Positions 1 through 13,302 of a stretch of 64,000 nucleotides of DNA are shown one piece after another. The position numbers and the translations under genes are program-made. Position 1 is the stretch's first letter. Every line of letters starts with the position of its first letter. The notes beneath the pieces were generated by a model. The model was given only the letters and a program-made list of their open reading frames with translations. It did no database searches and was not told where the DNA came from. The stretch comes from Monomorium pharaonis (Eukaryota; Arthropoda; Insecta; Hymenoptera; Formicidae). Location of the stretch: contig NC_050473.1 in assembly GCF_013373865.1 (NCBI RefSeq), positions 3,286,001 to 3,350,000 on the forward strand, given 5' to 3'.

Positions 1-2100
1 TCTATAAAATTTAATTGTCATTTTTATACATGTTTTAAATTTATACGATTGAACGATGTCATTTGGTTGACTCATTGTCGAGATTCTTAGGTTTGTGTGT
101 GAATATGTGGAGGAAAAGAGGGAAGACTTTTTTTAACCCTTTATGACCATAAAAGTGAAAGTAGAAGTTTCAACAAAACTCAGCATGAAGACATTTAAAA
201 AATCCCCAAAATTATAAATATTTTTTGACTTACCTGACTGTTGCTTTCCCACATATACAACCCTTCTTTCGTATATCAAAGGACCCGAATCGAAACAAAA
301 TTATAGTTCGGTTTCTTGACAAATAAAGAAAACCGAAATTGTAATATTTAATAGTAATTTAAATAACTAAATCTGTAGAAGAGGCGAAGGTTGATTTGAA
401 TTGTCTCTATCAACTCATTGCACAAAAAAGAAAAACAAAAGATGACCAAAAAATGGTTCAAAGCGTTTGTAACATCAAATGGATCTTAACCATAAGCACT
501 ACCGTAACACAGAAGCGCAGCAGAACTGTGCTAATTATTTATCACACGGAGTGTGAGTTATACATTTGAAACACGCATAACGTTACATTGGTTCTGTCAT
601 CATCGAAATATTATTAAAATGTCCAGCCAAAAAAAGAACACAAAAAATTTAAATAAATTGTATAAATTTGTAGAAAATAAATTGCAAGGACCGTAAATCG
701 AAAATAATTTAATAATCCGGTTATGACTTGGACGTTTTAAATTTTAAATTTAACAATTTCAATACGGTTTCGGTCTGACTAAAAAAAAAAACGGTTATAA
801 AACGATTATTGATTCCGGTTCCGGTCCGGCCCTTGAATTAAAATAGAAGAATTTTATTACTAACACTACTTACAAATTCTGTAACCTAGTCACCGATTTT
901 CCCGATCGTGTTTCTCTAAATGATACTTCATATTCTGCGTTTATATCTCGGCTGGCAAATGTTTGTAAATACCTTCGTAACGTTCTGCAAATTCAGCTGA
1001 AATAGCACGAAATCTTTAAGACCGTACGACTCACTCTACTTTAAACGATAATGACAGACTTTACACAAATAACGAAAAAGTAGCTTAAAAGTTTCTTAAT
1101 GCAATTCTCGCTGGGCGCGACACTTTTCATTCGCAAGGACAGATTTACACAGCTTACAGCTTCATCTTTCTCTTTATTGACTACTTTAATTCTGCTACCA
1201 TCTCTATTTATACTTGCGCAATTTATTTCTGACACTTTAACGTACACCTACAGAAGTAATATGCAACTTATCTCTCTCTATCCATTTTATATGAATAATC
1301 TTAATTATATATTGTTAAGGAATATTTATTCATTCGTTTTACTTCCTTTTATCGGATTGAAGATTTATCTATCACTTATTATCTGTCACTTTTTCGCTTC
1401 TATATTTTCCTCCTGTCCCGTAAATGATTAGGATAATGAGAGAAAATGAAATCGATCGATGTTTCGTCGGTTGTGGGGTGAAATCGCGTGGCGAGGGGAA
1501 AGTCAGTCGATATTTGCATTCTCTCGCGTATGGTGAGTCACACGGTCCCGTCTCGATTTCCCGCTTTGGGATTGGAACGACCTAGTAGTAGGAACCAAGT
1601 ACTGTGATAAGACGGTACAGAGAGATAAGACAAAAAGAAAGGTTTCTGTTTGAGCTAGGGAAGGGAGTTTAGAACGTTCATACTGTATACGTGGAAGCGC
1701 ATAACTGCGTTAGTGATGCCATCTTGACGTTTTAATCTGGTCGACCTGCAAATTATCCTCGACCGATCTACCCGCCAAAAAACGGGAAATTGAAAATGTC
1801 AAAAAAGCTGATGACGAAGGAAAAGCAAAAGAAAGAATATCAGCGAAACGAAAGCCTAAAAGTGAAAACCTATCCAACAAACTGACACCTTTTCACTTTA
1901 AATGGAAAAGAAATATTTTTTTTACCTATTTTCTTAACAACATGTGCGAGAGTTTAGCGCAGAGATCAGAGTCAAATGGACGACAATGAGCTTATTTTGT
2001 TAACTTAAGCAAAGGATCGATAAAATAAAAATCTTTTAACAAGTTGTTTTAACCGGTAGATTTTTTAAAGAAAATTTAACGTATCTTTCCTTTTTAATAC
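1..2100. other. No gene seen; AT-rich sequence
   Basis: Short open frames only, none with family features. A weak imperfect inverted similarity links GGACCCGAATCGAAAC near 278 to the CCGGTTCCGGTCCGGCCC string near 815-833, which could be the ends of an old element, but it is too diverged to call. Confidence 0.4.
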
Positions 2101-2129
2101 ATCACGGGAATCTGTCAAAAAGAAAGTCA

Positions 2130-3160
2130 TTTAAATGCCGTCAGTGCGTCGAGCTTCGCGCTCGACGAACGAAAAGCGGAGATACTTGTTGGCTTCGCGT
2201 AGTCCTGACGGGTTGGGAGCGAAGGAGGAAAAAGAAATATTTACGTCGAACTTACTTGGTGATCCGTGGACGCGTCCCTCCTCGCAACGGCGAAAACGAC
2301 GCTCGGCGCGACGGTCTAATAAAAGCGAGCTCAGCTTGCGGGAGTTGCTGCAGCTGAGGGAGTTCTGCCGCGGCAGAACGTGTCCCGCTTTTGCGTTGCG
2401 TTGCGTGCGTCTGCCTCTGGCTGATGATTTCCCGGATACACGAGGCGCGGATGAGATCAAGAAAAAGCGACGGGCCACCTCACGCTCGTTATCGGCATAT
2501 CCCATACGATGTCTCGTCCGCTCCCCGTCCGCCCCCCGCCCGCCCAGTCCCTTTTGAATCTAGCGGGTACGCACGAAGTGCGTGCACTTCGAACGCGCTC
2601 GCGCGATCCTCCTCCTCCTCCTCCTCCTCCTCCTCCTCCTCCTCCTCCTCCCCGTTGTCGCTTTCGCCCTTTCCTCCGCGTGCGTGTCCACCTATTTATG
2701 TGACGCGTGCACGCCTCAGAGAACGCAGGAGTGAGAGGGAGAGAGAGCAATGAGGAGGAAGAAAGGGCTCACACATGCACACTGTCATGCACGCACCTCT
2801 CATTTCACGTATGTACGTATGTATCGACTCACAAACCCACCCCGCGCGATTCTTGATGATGATTATGATGATGACGATGATAACTGCGACTGACGGTAGA
2901 GAACGCGTGCGTAACGCAAGGAGAGTCTTTGCACGCACTCTCCGGCACTCCGGGGATAGGCCCGTCCGCGAGCACCGGGAATTAGAAAACCTTTCGTCCT
3001 GCTCGCTCCACGACCACTGACGACCGCTTGTACTGCTTGCTGACGCTGAAGCTAAGCTGGCATAAGGGTGGCGAAGCGAGGTCCCGTGCGTGAGCTTCTT
3101 TTTGTGTGAGAACCAATGGCGTAAACACTCCCACATAAGACTGCTCGTATTTTCCACCCA
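2130..3160. other. CpG-rich island without recognised gene
   Basis: GC- and CpG-rich block with overlapping open frames on both strands, which is expected from low stop-codon density. It includes a (TCC)n tract. Possible promoter or enhancer of a gene outside the window, or a distal 5' exon; not decidable here. Confidence 0.35.
2607..2651. repeat. (TCC)n trinucleotide repeat
   Basis: About 15 uninterrupted TCC units in the CpG-rich block; a homopurine/homopyrimidine tract. Confidence 0.95.
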
Positions 3161-4009
3161 TCAGGGAAGCCCTTACGTACTTTTTTATTTGTTTACTCTC
3201 TTTTAGCAAGAGATTAATTAATGCAGATAGATCTCCTGCATCAGGGTAGGATAAAACTCGCTCTGCGTTAGAAGCGGGCGACGAAAGTGTCAGAGGTATT
3301 GCGAAAATGTCTGAAAATGTGCAAAAACTTCATTGCTAAAGTCGAGACAGAGCTTTGGTAGCAGCGGGAAAGAATTTGAATCTGATGTGAATCGGGTTTT
3401 TAGGTATTTAGGTCTTTAGCTTAGCGTGCAGTCTGGGTTCGCTATCAAAAGAAAATCGAGGGAAAATTCGAAAGCGCTTTTAAAACAGCTTCGTACTTAG
3501 GTGGACTGCGAGAGAAAAAAATTACAGACAGCGTATGCGAGAGGGGTTCCATACCACGATATTTTCACGTACGAACTATAAAGAGACGGTTGCACGTTAT
3601 ATTTAGCAAACTGCTGCTCGTGCATTAGGTATAGCTGAAAATGTTCAGCAAACTAAGGCTGAGGTCTACTTGATGCTACAAACGCTTCGAAACATTTTTT
3701 GATTGGTCAATTTGTAAAATTCCGATTGATCAGCGTCAAGTGGACCAAAGCCCTAATCGTGCACTGAGAGTAAAAGATGGTTGCAATTACTTTAATTATA
3801 ATTTATAGTCATTTCAATGCCAATTATATATTTATAAGTTGTTTTGGCCATACAAATTATAGCTATTAATTATTATTAATCTGTAAATAAAAAGCGAATG
3901 TTAAAAAATTATTATATTTATTGTAATTATGATTATGTATGCATTTACACAATCATGTGTATAAAAATGTTTATCTTACCTTGACCATGTAAAATTTCTT
4001 TTTAAAAAT

Positions 4010-4138
4010 ATAATACTAGACAATATTAAATTGTCCAGTAATTATTACTTAGTTTGAGTGTTAAAATTACTAACAGCAATGCTTTTAATACTTAAAATAA
4101 GTATAAACTATTATCCAATTTACTACTGTCTAGAATAA
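4010..4138. repeat. Hairpin MITE-like element
   Basis: Left arm AATACTAGACAATATTAAAT and right arm (reverse complement) TATTCTAGACAGTAGTAAAT pair over about 40 bp. The centre CAATGCTTTTAATACTTAAA is shared with 14650-14720. Confidence 0.6.
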
Positions 4139-4639
4139 TACTTTTGTATAAGAGTTATAGTCACATACTTTTCTCTCAGTATTTCGTGGAGCGCCGACTA
4201 TTTAATTAACATTCAAATCTTAAAAAAGTTTAATACGTTAAAGTAAGCCTGGAGAGAGCAAGAAATAAATATTTCTAATTTATAATTTTTAAAATCCAGT
4301 TAAAATTATATTCTCCATATGCATTTACAAAAATTAAACTTTACTAAGTAGAAATATAATTACATGTCGTCTGTGCAATTTTACTGTTGCGATATATTAA
4401 GATAATATGCTGTTTCTCGTGTTGCAAATAGAGCGTAATGAATGGCATGCAGTACGAACGTTTGCGCGAACAACAGATATTCAAGTGCTCAATTTAATTG
4501 AGTGAATGACACATAGAGAATCGAGTTCTCTCAGCTATATTCTCCGAAGATTAATTAAATGGGAATCGTATCGCATAGTGACAAACTGATAAAACGGATA
4601 AGCGAGTAAAGCGTCACGATGCAATCGAGTAGGTAGTTA

Positions 4640-5480
4640 GAAATTTTGGCCTTGCTTGGTTGAAGCTGACTTTTTCGGATGCCTCGCGATCGTGCGTGCC
4701 GAGGGAAAATATATAAAAGTTACGCCATTGTATGTGCATGTGTGATAGTGCATAGCACCATTTCGGCGCATCGTCTCACACGTGCAGGCATAGCACACGC
4801 ACTTATTCGCCTAGACCCTGGGGCGTACTATCGGCCAATCACGTGGCTCCTACACCAATATTCTGTGGGATGTATCACGCGCACAATTTAAGCAGACAGC
4901 GCGCGCGTGTGTGCGTATTTGTGTACACACGGTGCATGGGAACTATGAGCTCTACACCTACGTCAACTTCCCGCACGGATGGCCCTGATGCTCCACTCCA
5001 CTAGTAATATGTGCGTATGCGTGTGTGCGTGCGACGAAGAGGCGAGGGAAGGATCGTAGATGAACGTACAAGAAAAAAAAACACCGGGGAAAATCTACCT
5101 ATGTGTACGTTAAAAAATTTGAACATTGCAACCACTACCTAAGACTGCGGCGGACCCATACGCGTCGTTCGCCATAACATGCGTGCGGGCGGATGGGTGT
5201 GTAGAAGTGTGTAATTTCAGCGTATAGTATAGTAGTCAACGGACTACTAGGCCCTACCACACACATACACGTAGGGCGTGTCAGCCCTACGACTGAATTG
5301 GGTAACGGGGGTTACCATGCGGGGGTTGACGACTCCTCGAGTGAGTATCGTGAGAAAATCGCAATTCTCGGAAAAAGAAGGGCAAATAACACGGAAACGC
5401 GCGTGAAAGGCAGCAACCCGGGCTGCTTGGATCATAATTAACGGATCGCAGATTCGTTGACCCCGGAGCTCCGAAAATGC
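4640..5480. other. CpG/CA-rich block, no recognised gene
   Basis: GC-richer than its flanks, with GCGCGCGTGTGTGCG-type runs near 4900-5050. Short open frames have no family features. Confidence 0.3.
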
Positions 5481-6349
5481 ATTGGGCGAAACGCGCGCGT
5501 AGACGCTACTTAAGACGCATTAAATTAAAAAGTAGGAAAATGTTTTTGAATATTGTGTATATTTTAATTCTAATATTATATCAAATTTTTTACATATCAC
5601 ACAAAAGAATAACAAGTGTCGAATTCATTCTTATATACTCAAAGAAACGTATTTGTTGTTTTATATATATGCAATAATATATAATATTATTAGAAGAATT
5701 TGAAAATCTTGAATTTCAACGATATAATCTTCTTTCTATAACTATTATCTTACGAATATAATTATTTAAATTATAACTTTGATTTGACATGTGATATATT
5801 TTCTATCTAACATTCTTTCATTCAAGAAAGTGATTCTTAAATAACAAGAATACCATTTTCTTAGTTAAATTAGATACAATTTTAAAATAAATCTTTATTA
5901 AAATAATTTTTTTAATTTAACGCAATGTACTCTCATTTCAAGAGTTCTATTTTAAAATTAAAGATATTGTCAAAATATAATAACAATATTCTTTTTTAAC
6001 TGTAATATTCAAAACATTTAAAACTAGTTAGAGCATTTAAAAATAAATATTATAAATACGAAAGCAGCGTTGTAACACTTTGTATAATTGTACATTCGCT
6101 GTCTTTTTTTAAATGCAATACCGAGGTATCTGTATATAGTTAAAATGGTAGAAAAATGCGAGCAATATTGTCAAACTTGGAAAAGATAGAATATTTATAT
6201 CTCTTTCACAACGGGAAGGATAAATGTTTATTGTATGCTTAGGATCGCTATCAAATTTAGAAAGATCGAAAAAGATGATATCTTCGCTTGATTATTAAAA
6301 ATAACATTTTTGGGATTTTCCGATTACACGATATCGTGTTCGTACAACG

Positions 6350-6960
6350 AATTTGTGGTTCTATTTGTCGTGCAACCGCATGCAATCGCTCGCACGAGAA
6401 TGGCTGAAAATATGGCATCACTCGTCTCTTATCTCGTTGAGCGCGTCTAAAACCGGAGGAAAGGGCGCCGATAAGTCGGTCGGAGCGAAGGTTGGTAAAA
6501 AAAAAAAATCTCTTTCTACGGCCATGAGTGCGAAGAAGAGGAAGCGCGCGATGCGAGCGGAATGATGCGTGCAACGGGCGTACCTCAACGATGACGACTC
6601 CAATGATGATTTCATAGAGGGGAAGATGGAGAGAAAACGAGAGGGTGAGAGAGAGAGAGAAAGAGATAGAGTGAGAGAGGGAGGGACAGGCGGGAGCGCG
6701 CGGGGGAGGGTGAAAGGGCGAGGAAGAATGCAACGCGATGGCAAGGTGAATCTTTGTCCTGTTGCGCCATGCGCCATCGAGAAATTCTACCTTGTATTCG
6801 GAGGTAGCGCAGGCAGATGCGTGTACAGAGCTATGACAACAACCGGTGCATAAGCGGCCCGTCGCGTCGGTCGGTCTGATCGCCCTAGGGTGCGTCTTTC
6901 GTACTTTGTCCCCGTGACACATCCCACGATCACGTTATGATATTTATATAATATCATATG
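6350..6960. other. CpG-rich block with GA-rich tract, no recognised gene
   Basis: Contains a (GA)-rich purine tract at about 6620-6720. Overlapping frames on both strands are low-complexity translations of the repeat. A short perfect-stem hairpin with arms TCGATTTTCTCTA/TAGAAAATCGA follows at about 6990-7025. Confidence 0.3.
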
Positions 6961-7960
6961 CGCCGTATGTATGTACAATTTTGACTGCAAATCGATTTTC
7001 TCTATGACGTTGTTATAGAAAATCGAGCTGTAGTGCGCGTATAATAAACCTTGAACTTGATAGTTCAGATTGATTGTTCCACGAAAGCTCTCCTATGTCT
7101 CTTTCTCTCTCTTTCTCGAGTTTTAATATAAAAATTTGATAATTAGTTGAAAAATTATCGACTTTCTAAGAGAAATCCAATTTATATAGTTTCTTTTTTT
7201 CGGAATAGCGTGTTAATCGCAAATTATTGGGGTCCGAATAGTTGTGAAGAAACACTACTATGAATTTTTATTCAAGGGACTGTCGTAAAAAATTATTCGC
7301 TACGTGAAGTATTCTTTTTGCTTTTTGGATTTTTATCTGTTTTATGTCTATCGTAAAAATGTGAGCGTGACACTTTTCAGAATTTGTTCCTTTTTTTGAG
7401 GAAACAAAGGAAAAACCCTATCTGTAAAAAAAAAGAAATAATTTATTTCTGAATTGCCGTTGTCTTCTATTTATTTTTTTCTTTTCTCTCCCTGTATGAC
7501 GGTATGTCTTACAATTAGTGTGTAAAAGATTAGGAAACGATAATTTACCTGAGGACAGCAAAAGAAAGAATTTTCACAAACAAAACTGACATCTTGAAGC
7601 GACGCGTTGATAAGACGACGAGGAAAAAAAATGTAATGAAGGCTCGCGAACGAGCCGAATCTCGCGACGAAGATAAGGAATGTAGGATACCGGCGCCAAT
7701 TGTCTTATCATAGTCGCCAGTATATCCAATTTCTACGATTATGTATATCTTCCCCCTTATCGGCGACGTGGCAATATAGTAAACGATAGGTTTCCTTTAG
7801 CGCACAACTGTGCACACAAGCATGAAAACAACAGATGATTGATTATACTTCATGGAGCCCCATGAAGTAAAAACCTTCAGTTCGTATCAGAGGATTTTCG
7901 CGTCTCGAGCTGATAATCTAGATTTGTATTTTAACTTCAAGTCGGGGATTTAAGTATACC

Positions 7961-8065
7961 AGGCCGTGTTACAATATTCACTGTCAGTATCGATAATCTA
8001 TGATGTATTATACGTAATGTTATAGATTTCCAGTGTACTGGCAGTGAATATTGGAAACGCGGCCT
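7961..8065. repeat. Short hairpin (palindromic) element
   Basis: Arms AGGCCGTGTTACAATATTCA and (from the right end) AGGCCGCGTTTCCAATATTC pair over about 30 bp and continue inward through ATAATCTAT/ATAGATT, so nearly the whole 105 bp can fold. No coding capacity. Confidence 0.7.
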
Positions 8066-8950
8066 AGAAAATCGTGAAGAAGTATGTTTCAAGTAGTTGC
8101 ATTTGTTATTCACTCTTTCTTGCAGTTTAAAATTATATATTTTATGAAATCTTGGAATTCATAGAAATACGTAAATCTAAGTGTTACTTTTCGTCAAATT
8201 TGCGAGTCTATTCTCGCGGGAGAAATCATTAGTAACTTTTGTACTGCCGACTGTTTCGCGATGAAAAGCAATGATCGAAAGCCGCGTGAAAAAAATATTG
8301 ATCGATTGCATAATAGATACGCGAAAAAGTAATACTGAAATTAATTGTAATCTTAAAGTTAGCAACCACAGACTCTTAATAAAAAAATTTGACATTAATA
8401 ATAATAAGTTTTTGTGTATCATGATATTACATTTATCTTATAGATGTGTTTTTTTTCGGTGACTTAACGTCACTTTCTAAAGCGAAGATTCGTTAGCACT
8501 TTTTCACGAACCGCAGGTTGCAACCTTTCTTCGAGCGCCGCGACTCGAGATCGAATTTTTGATCGACACAAAAGTCGGCGGCTAGGATAAAAATAGAAAG
8601 GGGACGAGGAAAACTTTTTTCTGTTCGAGCATCCTGTGAAAGAGGACATTCCCCCCTTCGTTACTCCGACGAAGCGAGGAAGGTGGAAACTCGTATAAAG
8701 GAAAACAGGTTCCTCATAAGCCCTGGAGCTGCTCACTATCGCACAGTTGGCTTTTCGGGTCCTCTCTCCATCTTTTACCTTTTTTTTCTCTCCTGACATC
8801 TCTTTCTCTTCTTCGTAGGCGAGGAGTAGCATACTACTCCTGAGATGCGTGCAATGTTCCCAGCGCGCTCTTCCGCGCGTTCAGTGACCATCGCGTGACA
8901 TGCGCGTCTGCACGCGTGTGTCTGCACGCCGTACGTTCCGATGCGTTAAT

Positions 8951-9072
8951 AGGCCTGTTCTTTTTAGCTGCACTGGTGCACTGATGCAACAAATTAAAGT
9001 GAGACAAAGATATATTTTTTTTCATTCTAACTTGTTGCACCAGTGCGGCAGTGCAGCGAAAAAGAACAAGCC
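8951..9072. repeat. Simple copy of the same fold-back hairpin family
   Basis: Left arm GGCCTGTTCTTTTTAGCTGC, middle AAAGTGAGACAAAGATATAT, right arm ending AAAAAGAACAAGCC. The arms are about 50 bp and nearly complementary, and the spacer matches that in the 46-kb copy. About 120 bp in total. The sequence sits in a CpG-rich island with no recognised gene. Confidence 0.75.
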
Positions 9073-9129
9073 AAATGACGCGTCTGACGCGGAGAATCAA
9101 AAGTAGGATCGGAGCATTAGAAAACATTT

Positions 9130-10310
9130 CCGGCACAAAATCAATTTTGCAAAAAAAATGTAATAAACAAATTACTTTTTTACAAAGGAAATTTAAGAAG
9201 ATTCTTCACATATTTCTTTAATTATTTCTTTGATTGACATAATTAGTTTTCATGCACAGTCAATTTTTACTAATTTGTTAATAACAATTGCAAAGTGCTT
9301 ATACATCAAAAATGTTTTTTCATGGTCCTATTTTCAAATGTTACTTTTTTGGTTAACCTCGTTGGTCTGGCCAGCAATAAATTTTATTAATTTATGTTGT
9401 TAATTTATATTTATCGTTTTCATATGTGCAGAGAATAATTTTCAAAAAAGTTAATTATACATGTTCTTAGTAATTTTTAATTTGTTAAAATTAATTTTTG
9501 CAATGTGTCTTTTACATGTATGTATCATAAATTTTCCCTTACTGTTTCGATCCCATTTTCAAATGTTATTTTCAAGCCAACTCGGTTGCCTACGAGTTAA
9601 CCCTTTAATGGGTTAACGAGAGAGATATGCCGTCCTCTCTCTTAAGCCGTCCCGAGGTTACTCGGCCGACGAGTCGAGTTAACGACCGCATATATACCCG
9701 GAATATTCACGGGCATACGGCGCGGCCTCGCCCTTCGCACGTGAGGGTTATTGACCCCGCTGTCCCGATCGATCCGAAGCTACCTGCTGGCACAGCAATT
9801 GTGTCAGCTCAACAAGAAAGAATATCCTTCGTTGTCCTGTTTTATGTTCTAGCCGTCTAGCCTGCGGACTGCAGGTGATGCAGACATCCAGGAAAACGCA
9901 GTGTATCCCTGTATACAATGCAGGTCAAGTGCAATTATTCTTTAAGAGAGAATTAGGCTGTATGTACACTTTTCTTTTCTTTTTCCTTCTCTTTTTTCTC
10001 CCTGCCTGTCTGCATATCCATCCCGGAATTCATTCCGCCTCTCGACACCTATAGAATACTGACCATAATCGTTGACCGTAATACCCTATTTACAGTAGTG
10101 AGCTCGCGGCTGTAACAGGTGTTATGTGGCCTTCCGTTCGCCGTGTTGCGCGAAATGCAGAACGGAGCGCAGCGCTTCCGGGTGAAATGTGGGTCACACG
10201 GCGGTATAAAGCGATCCTTGAAGAGAGGAATTCGCGACTGATCCTACATCCTCGCAATTATGCCACGCAATTATGTCATAATTATAATAAACGACAGAAG
10301 CTACCAACCC
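9130..10310. other. No recognised gene; AT-rich then CpG-rich sequence
   Basis: An imperfect direct repeat (TTTTCAAATGTTA followed by TCGGTTG/TCGTTGG) occurs near 9327-9365 and 9550-9590. 9600-10310 is CpG-rich with short frames lacking family features. Confidence 0.3.
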
Positions 10311-10515
10311 GGTAAAAAATTTTTTTATGTAAAAACAAATATATATAATTATATATAAAACATATTTATATATATTTATACTAATTTCTTTTTTTGTAAA
10401 ATTTCTCTTTAATATAAAAAAATAATGATACTGAAAAGACAGAAACTAATTAAAAAGATATTTTTGTATTTTTTGACAAAATGTTAAATATGAAGAAATG
10501 AGAAAAAATGGACCT
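10308..10515. repeat. Dispersed repeat family R2, copy 1
   Basis: Shares an ordered set of blocks with 11385-11608: CCGGTAAA, CTAATTTC/TTAGTTTC, AAAGACAGAAACTAATTAAA versus AAAGACAAAAACTAATTAAA, and AAATATGAA(G/A)GAATGAGAAAAA. Both copies have the same orientation and lie about 1.08 kb apart. Confidence 0.6.
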
Positions 10516-11384
10516 TATATAATTATGTATAAAATTATAATTATTTATACATTTTTATATAAAACATTTTTTACCAGGTGCACCTGCATTCGTCGCGTTC
10601 TGATAAATTAACAGATTTGGAGCAAATCTACACTAATATTAACATTTTTCTAAAATTTCTGTTCAACTAATTTAAAAAAGATCGTTGCGATAAAAAAAGA
10701 GGTAACGTTTTAATTTTCGGTGCAAGATAATTCTCGTATGAAGCATAGATTTTATTTTCTACCAGGAAGAATGTTGTACGTGAATTTACTTAATTTTACC
10801 GCTTCGGCTATCTATCTATTTATTCATTTACACAAGTTTTAAACCGAAATGAAGACAACTATAACATAAAACAAAACAGCAAAAAGCTAGGACTTCACAT
10901 TCACTATATAATTTTTACGTAAACGCGCCCTTCCTGCCGCATGATAGTGAAAGGCTAAAAAAAATCCTGTAGCAACAGCTTAGTAAAATCTACACTCAGC
11001 TCGCCGACTTCCGCCGATCACCATCCGGTCACGAAAATCACAAGTGGTTTCCTGCCATTAAGCTGCTGAATTCCTAAATAACCGTATCTCTGTCATACAA
11101 ACGCATATCTGACGATACGGAGACACGCGGCGAATCACAAGCAGCTGTCATAAAATTGCACGCGTGCATTCGGGAAAGCCTAGTATCGTTAAGTAGTTCG
11201 ATTAGCACGTAAATAATTTAATCAATACGCTGGATATATACACAGCTTAGAGTATATGAGTGTGTCACTTCAACATGTAATCTAATGCTGCGCGATATTA
11301 ATAATATTTATTATTATTGTAATTACAATTGCAATTATTACTGTTATAATTATTATGTAATACTTATAAGTTGATTGCGCTATC

Positions 11385-11608
11385 CGGTAAAGACTTTTTT
11401 ACATATAAGAACGTATATAAATACATAGGTATAATTATTAACTAATTTTAGCCATCTTTATATGTTTATATTAGTTTCTTTCTTTTGTGATATTTCTGTT
11501 TGATGTTAAAAAAATACAAAAAAGACAAAAACTAATTAAAATAATCATTTTCGCATTGTTTTTTTCCAAAATTTAAATATGAAAGAATGAGAAAAAATTG
11601 CTATAATC
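11385..11608. repeat. Dispersed repeat family R2, copy 2
   Basis: Same orientation as copy 1 and diverged by substitutions and indels, consistent with an old non-autonomous element or a local duplication. Confidence 0.6.
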
Positions 11609-11699
11609 CTTCATACATATTCCTTGAATAATAAATATATATTATTGTTTACTATTTGGGACGTTATCAAAAAACACTACAGAAATGTCAAATACAAGT

Positions 11700-11995
11700 T
11701 TATATTATTACATACATTTTCTTAAGAAAAGGAATTTTTTAAAAAATTTAAAAAAGAAAAATCTTCTGTCTGATAATTGTTAAATATTATTAAAAAGTGA
11801 TAAATTAAATGAAGAGAAAAGAATTAAGGAATAAAAGCAAGTAAAATTATTTAATAAAATTTACAAAGTTGAAAAATTATGCAATAATTTTTTTTTCCAA
11901 AACGGTTTAAAGCTCTTTAGGCTAACGTCTTTAAAACCTAGTAACTCCTTTGTGTGAATTACCCAGGGCCAAGTTATTCAGACGAATAAAAGCCA
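11700..11995. repeat. Dispersed repeat family R1, copy 1
   Basis: Shares with 14381-14635, in order, TTAAGAAAAGG/TTTAAGAAAAGG, TGATAAATTAAA, ATTTAATAAAATTTACA, AAAAATTATGCAA, CTCTTTAGG/GTCTTTAGG and AGGGCCAAGTTA. About 250-290 bp. Confidence 0.6.
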
Positions 11996-12239
11996 AGCCA
12001 GTCAAATGATTTTGGCCGAGGGTATCGCTTTCAATTGATTGAATGCAAAGCGCATATTCGACCCTAAAACCTTGCGAAAAATTTTCTTATGCCGGACACA
12101 ATCAAAGTTCCAACTAAAGGAAATTCCAGAAATTATTTACAAGGAGGAGTTGTATAATGTTTTGTATTATGATATTAAAAAGTTTATTCAGATTCAAAAT
12201 AAAATTGTATTTTATAATTAAAAATAAAGAAGTAAATAA

Positions 12240-12960
12240 AAAATTTCAGAAAGAAGATTTACACCTCCCATCTCTTACGCCAATACCGCGCCGATAACGC
12301 GAGGTAACTTTGATGCTATTTTGCTAAACTGTTGGCAATGATATACACATTGATACATCAGAATCGTTGAGAACAAATATACGGCAAGTTGCCAGCATCC
12401 ACGAGTAATCACAGCCTTGCGCGATTTCGCTTAGACACGCATCGTTATCTGTGGCGTGGGGAGTCGCTTGCATTATTAATCAAAGCTTGGCGTTGCCAAG
12501 TGGCGTCGGGACCAACCGGCCCTTCTCTCGAGCCGCATAATTTTAGGCCCCGCGGCGCACGCTTTCTTCCTCCTTCATACTTTCTTTTTATCTTTCTCTC
12601 TTCACTTCTTCTCTTCCTCGTCTCTCTTCCGAAAATTGACAACGCGGCTCGGCGCGCCGGGTCGCAATAAAAAATAAGCGACGTGTATCCCACATATAGG
12701 GCGTGGGTTTATCTGCATTAGGCGAGTGTTAGTGGGTCGGCAACCCGTCGCAAACCGGTCCTAGGGAATGTTAGCCCGATGGTGGCGATGTTGCCACGTG
12801 TATTACGCGTGATTTCTTAAAACTGCATCTATACGCAGCCGGCGGTTCGCTACGCAGGCACGTGTGCATGTACACACTCACGCATGCACACGCACGTGCG
12901 ATTGCCCCATGTGATTTTCCCGACCTCGCTTATGGCCGTTGCTCTTTCGTTCTCTACTTT
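12240..12960. other. CpG-rich block, no recognised gene
   Basis: GC-rich interval between AT-rich repeats. Open frames on both strands at 12389-12693 overlap and have no family features. Contains several ACGTG/CACGTG-type strings. Confidence 0.3.
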
Positions 12961-13281
12961 TCTAAGTTGGTTTTAGCCGACGGCTTTCCGGCGTTTCGGG
13001 ATTGAAAAAAATTCTCGTACAAATCTCAAAATACAAGACTTACGCGATAATTACTTTTAATATTTAAAAATCTATTAAAATAATGTAATTATTAATTAAT
13101 TAAATTAATGTACGATATACAGTAAATTTATCCTTAGATATTATAATTATTATACTTTAGCGGAAAACAAAAACTAACATTATCGAGAAACATGTATTGA
13201 GAAAAAAGTAGTTAATTTGACTAAATTATTCAACTTGATAAAATTTTCTTAATTTAAAAATTTATTTAATGTTTTAATTAA

Positions 13282-13302
13282 ATATATATATATATATATA
13301 TA
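13282..13302. repeat. (TA)n microsatellite
   Basis: About 10 TA units in AT-rich non-coding sequence. Confidence 0.9.

Noticed and set aside
264..835. Possible old transposon bounded by CCGGTTCCGGTCCGG-like ends
   Set aside because: The inverted similarity is too weak and interrupted to support a call by eye.
2131..2753. Four overlapping frames of 64-140 codons on both strands
   Set aside because: CpG-rich sequence has few stop codons; the peptides are Arg/Ser/Pro-rich low complexity with no domain.
3540..3660. Possible tRNA or small structured RNA
   Set aside because: No cloverleaf with T-arm GTTCRA-type and A-box could be found here or elsewhere in the window by eye.
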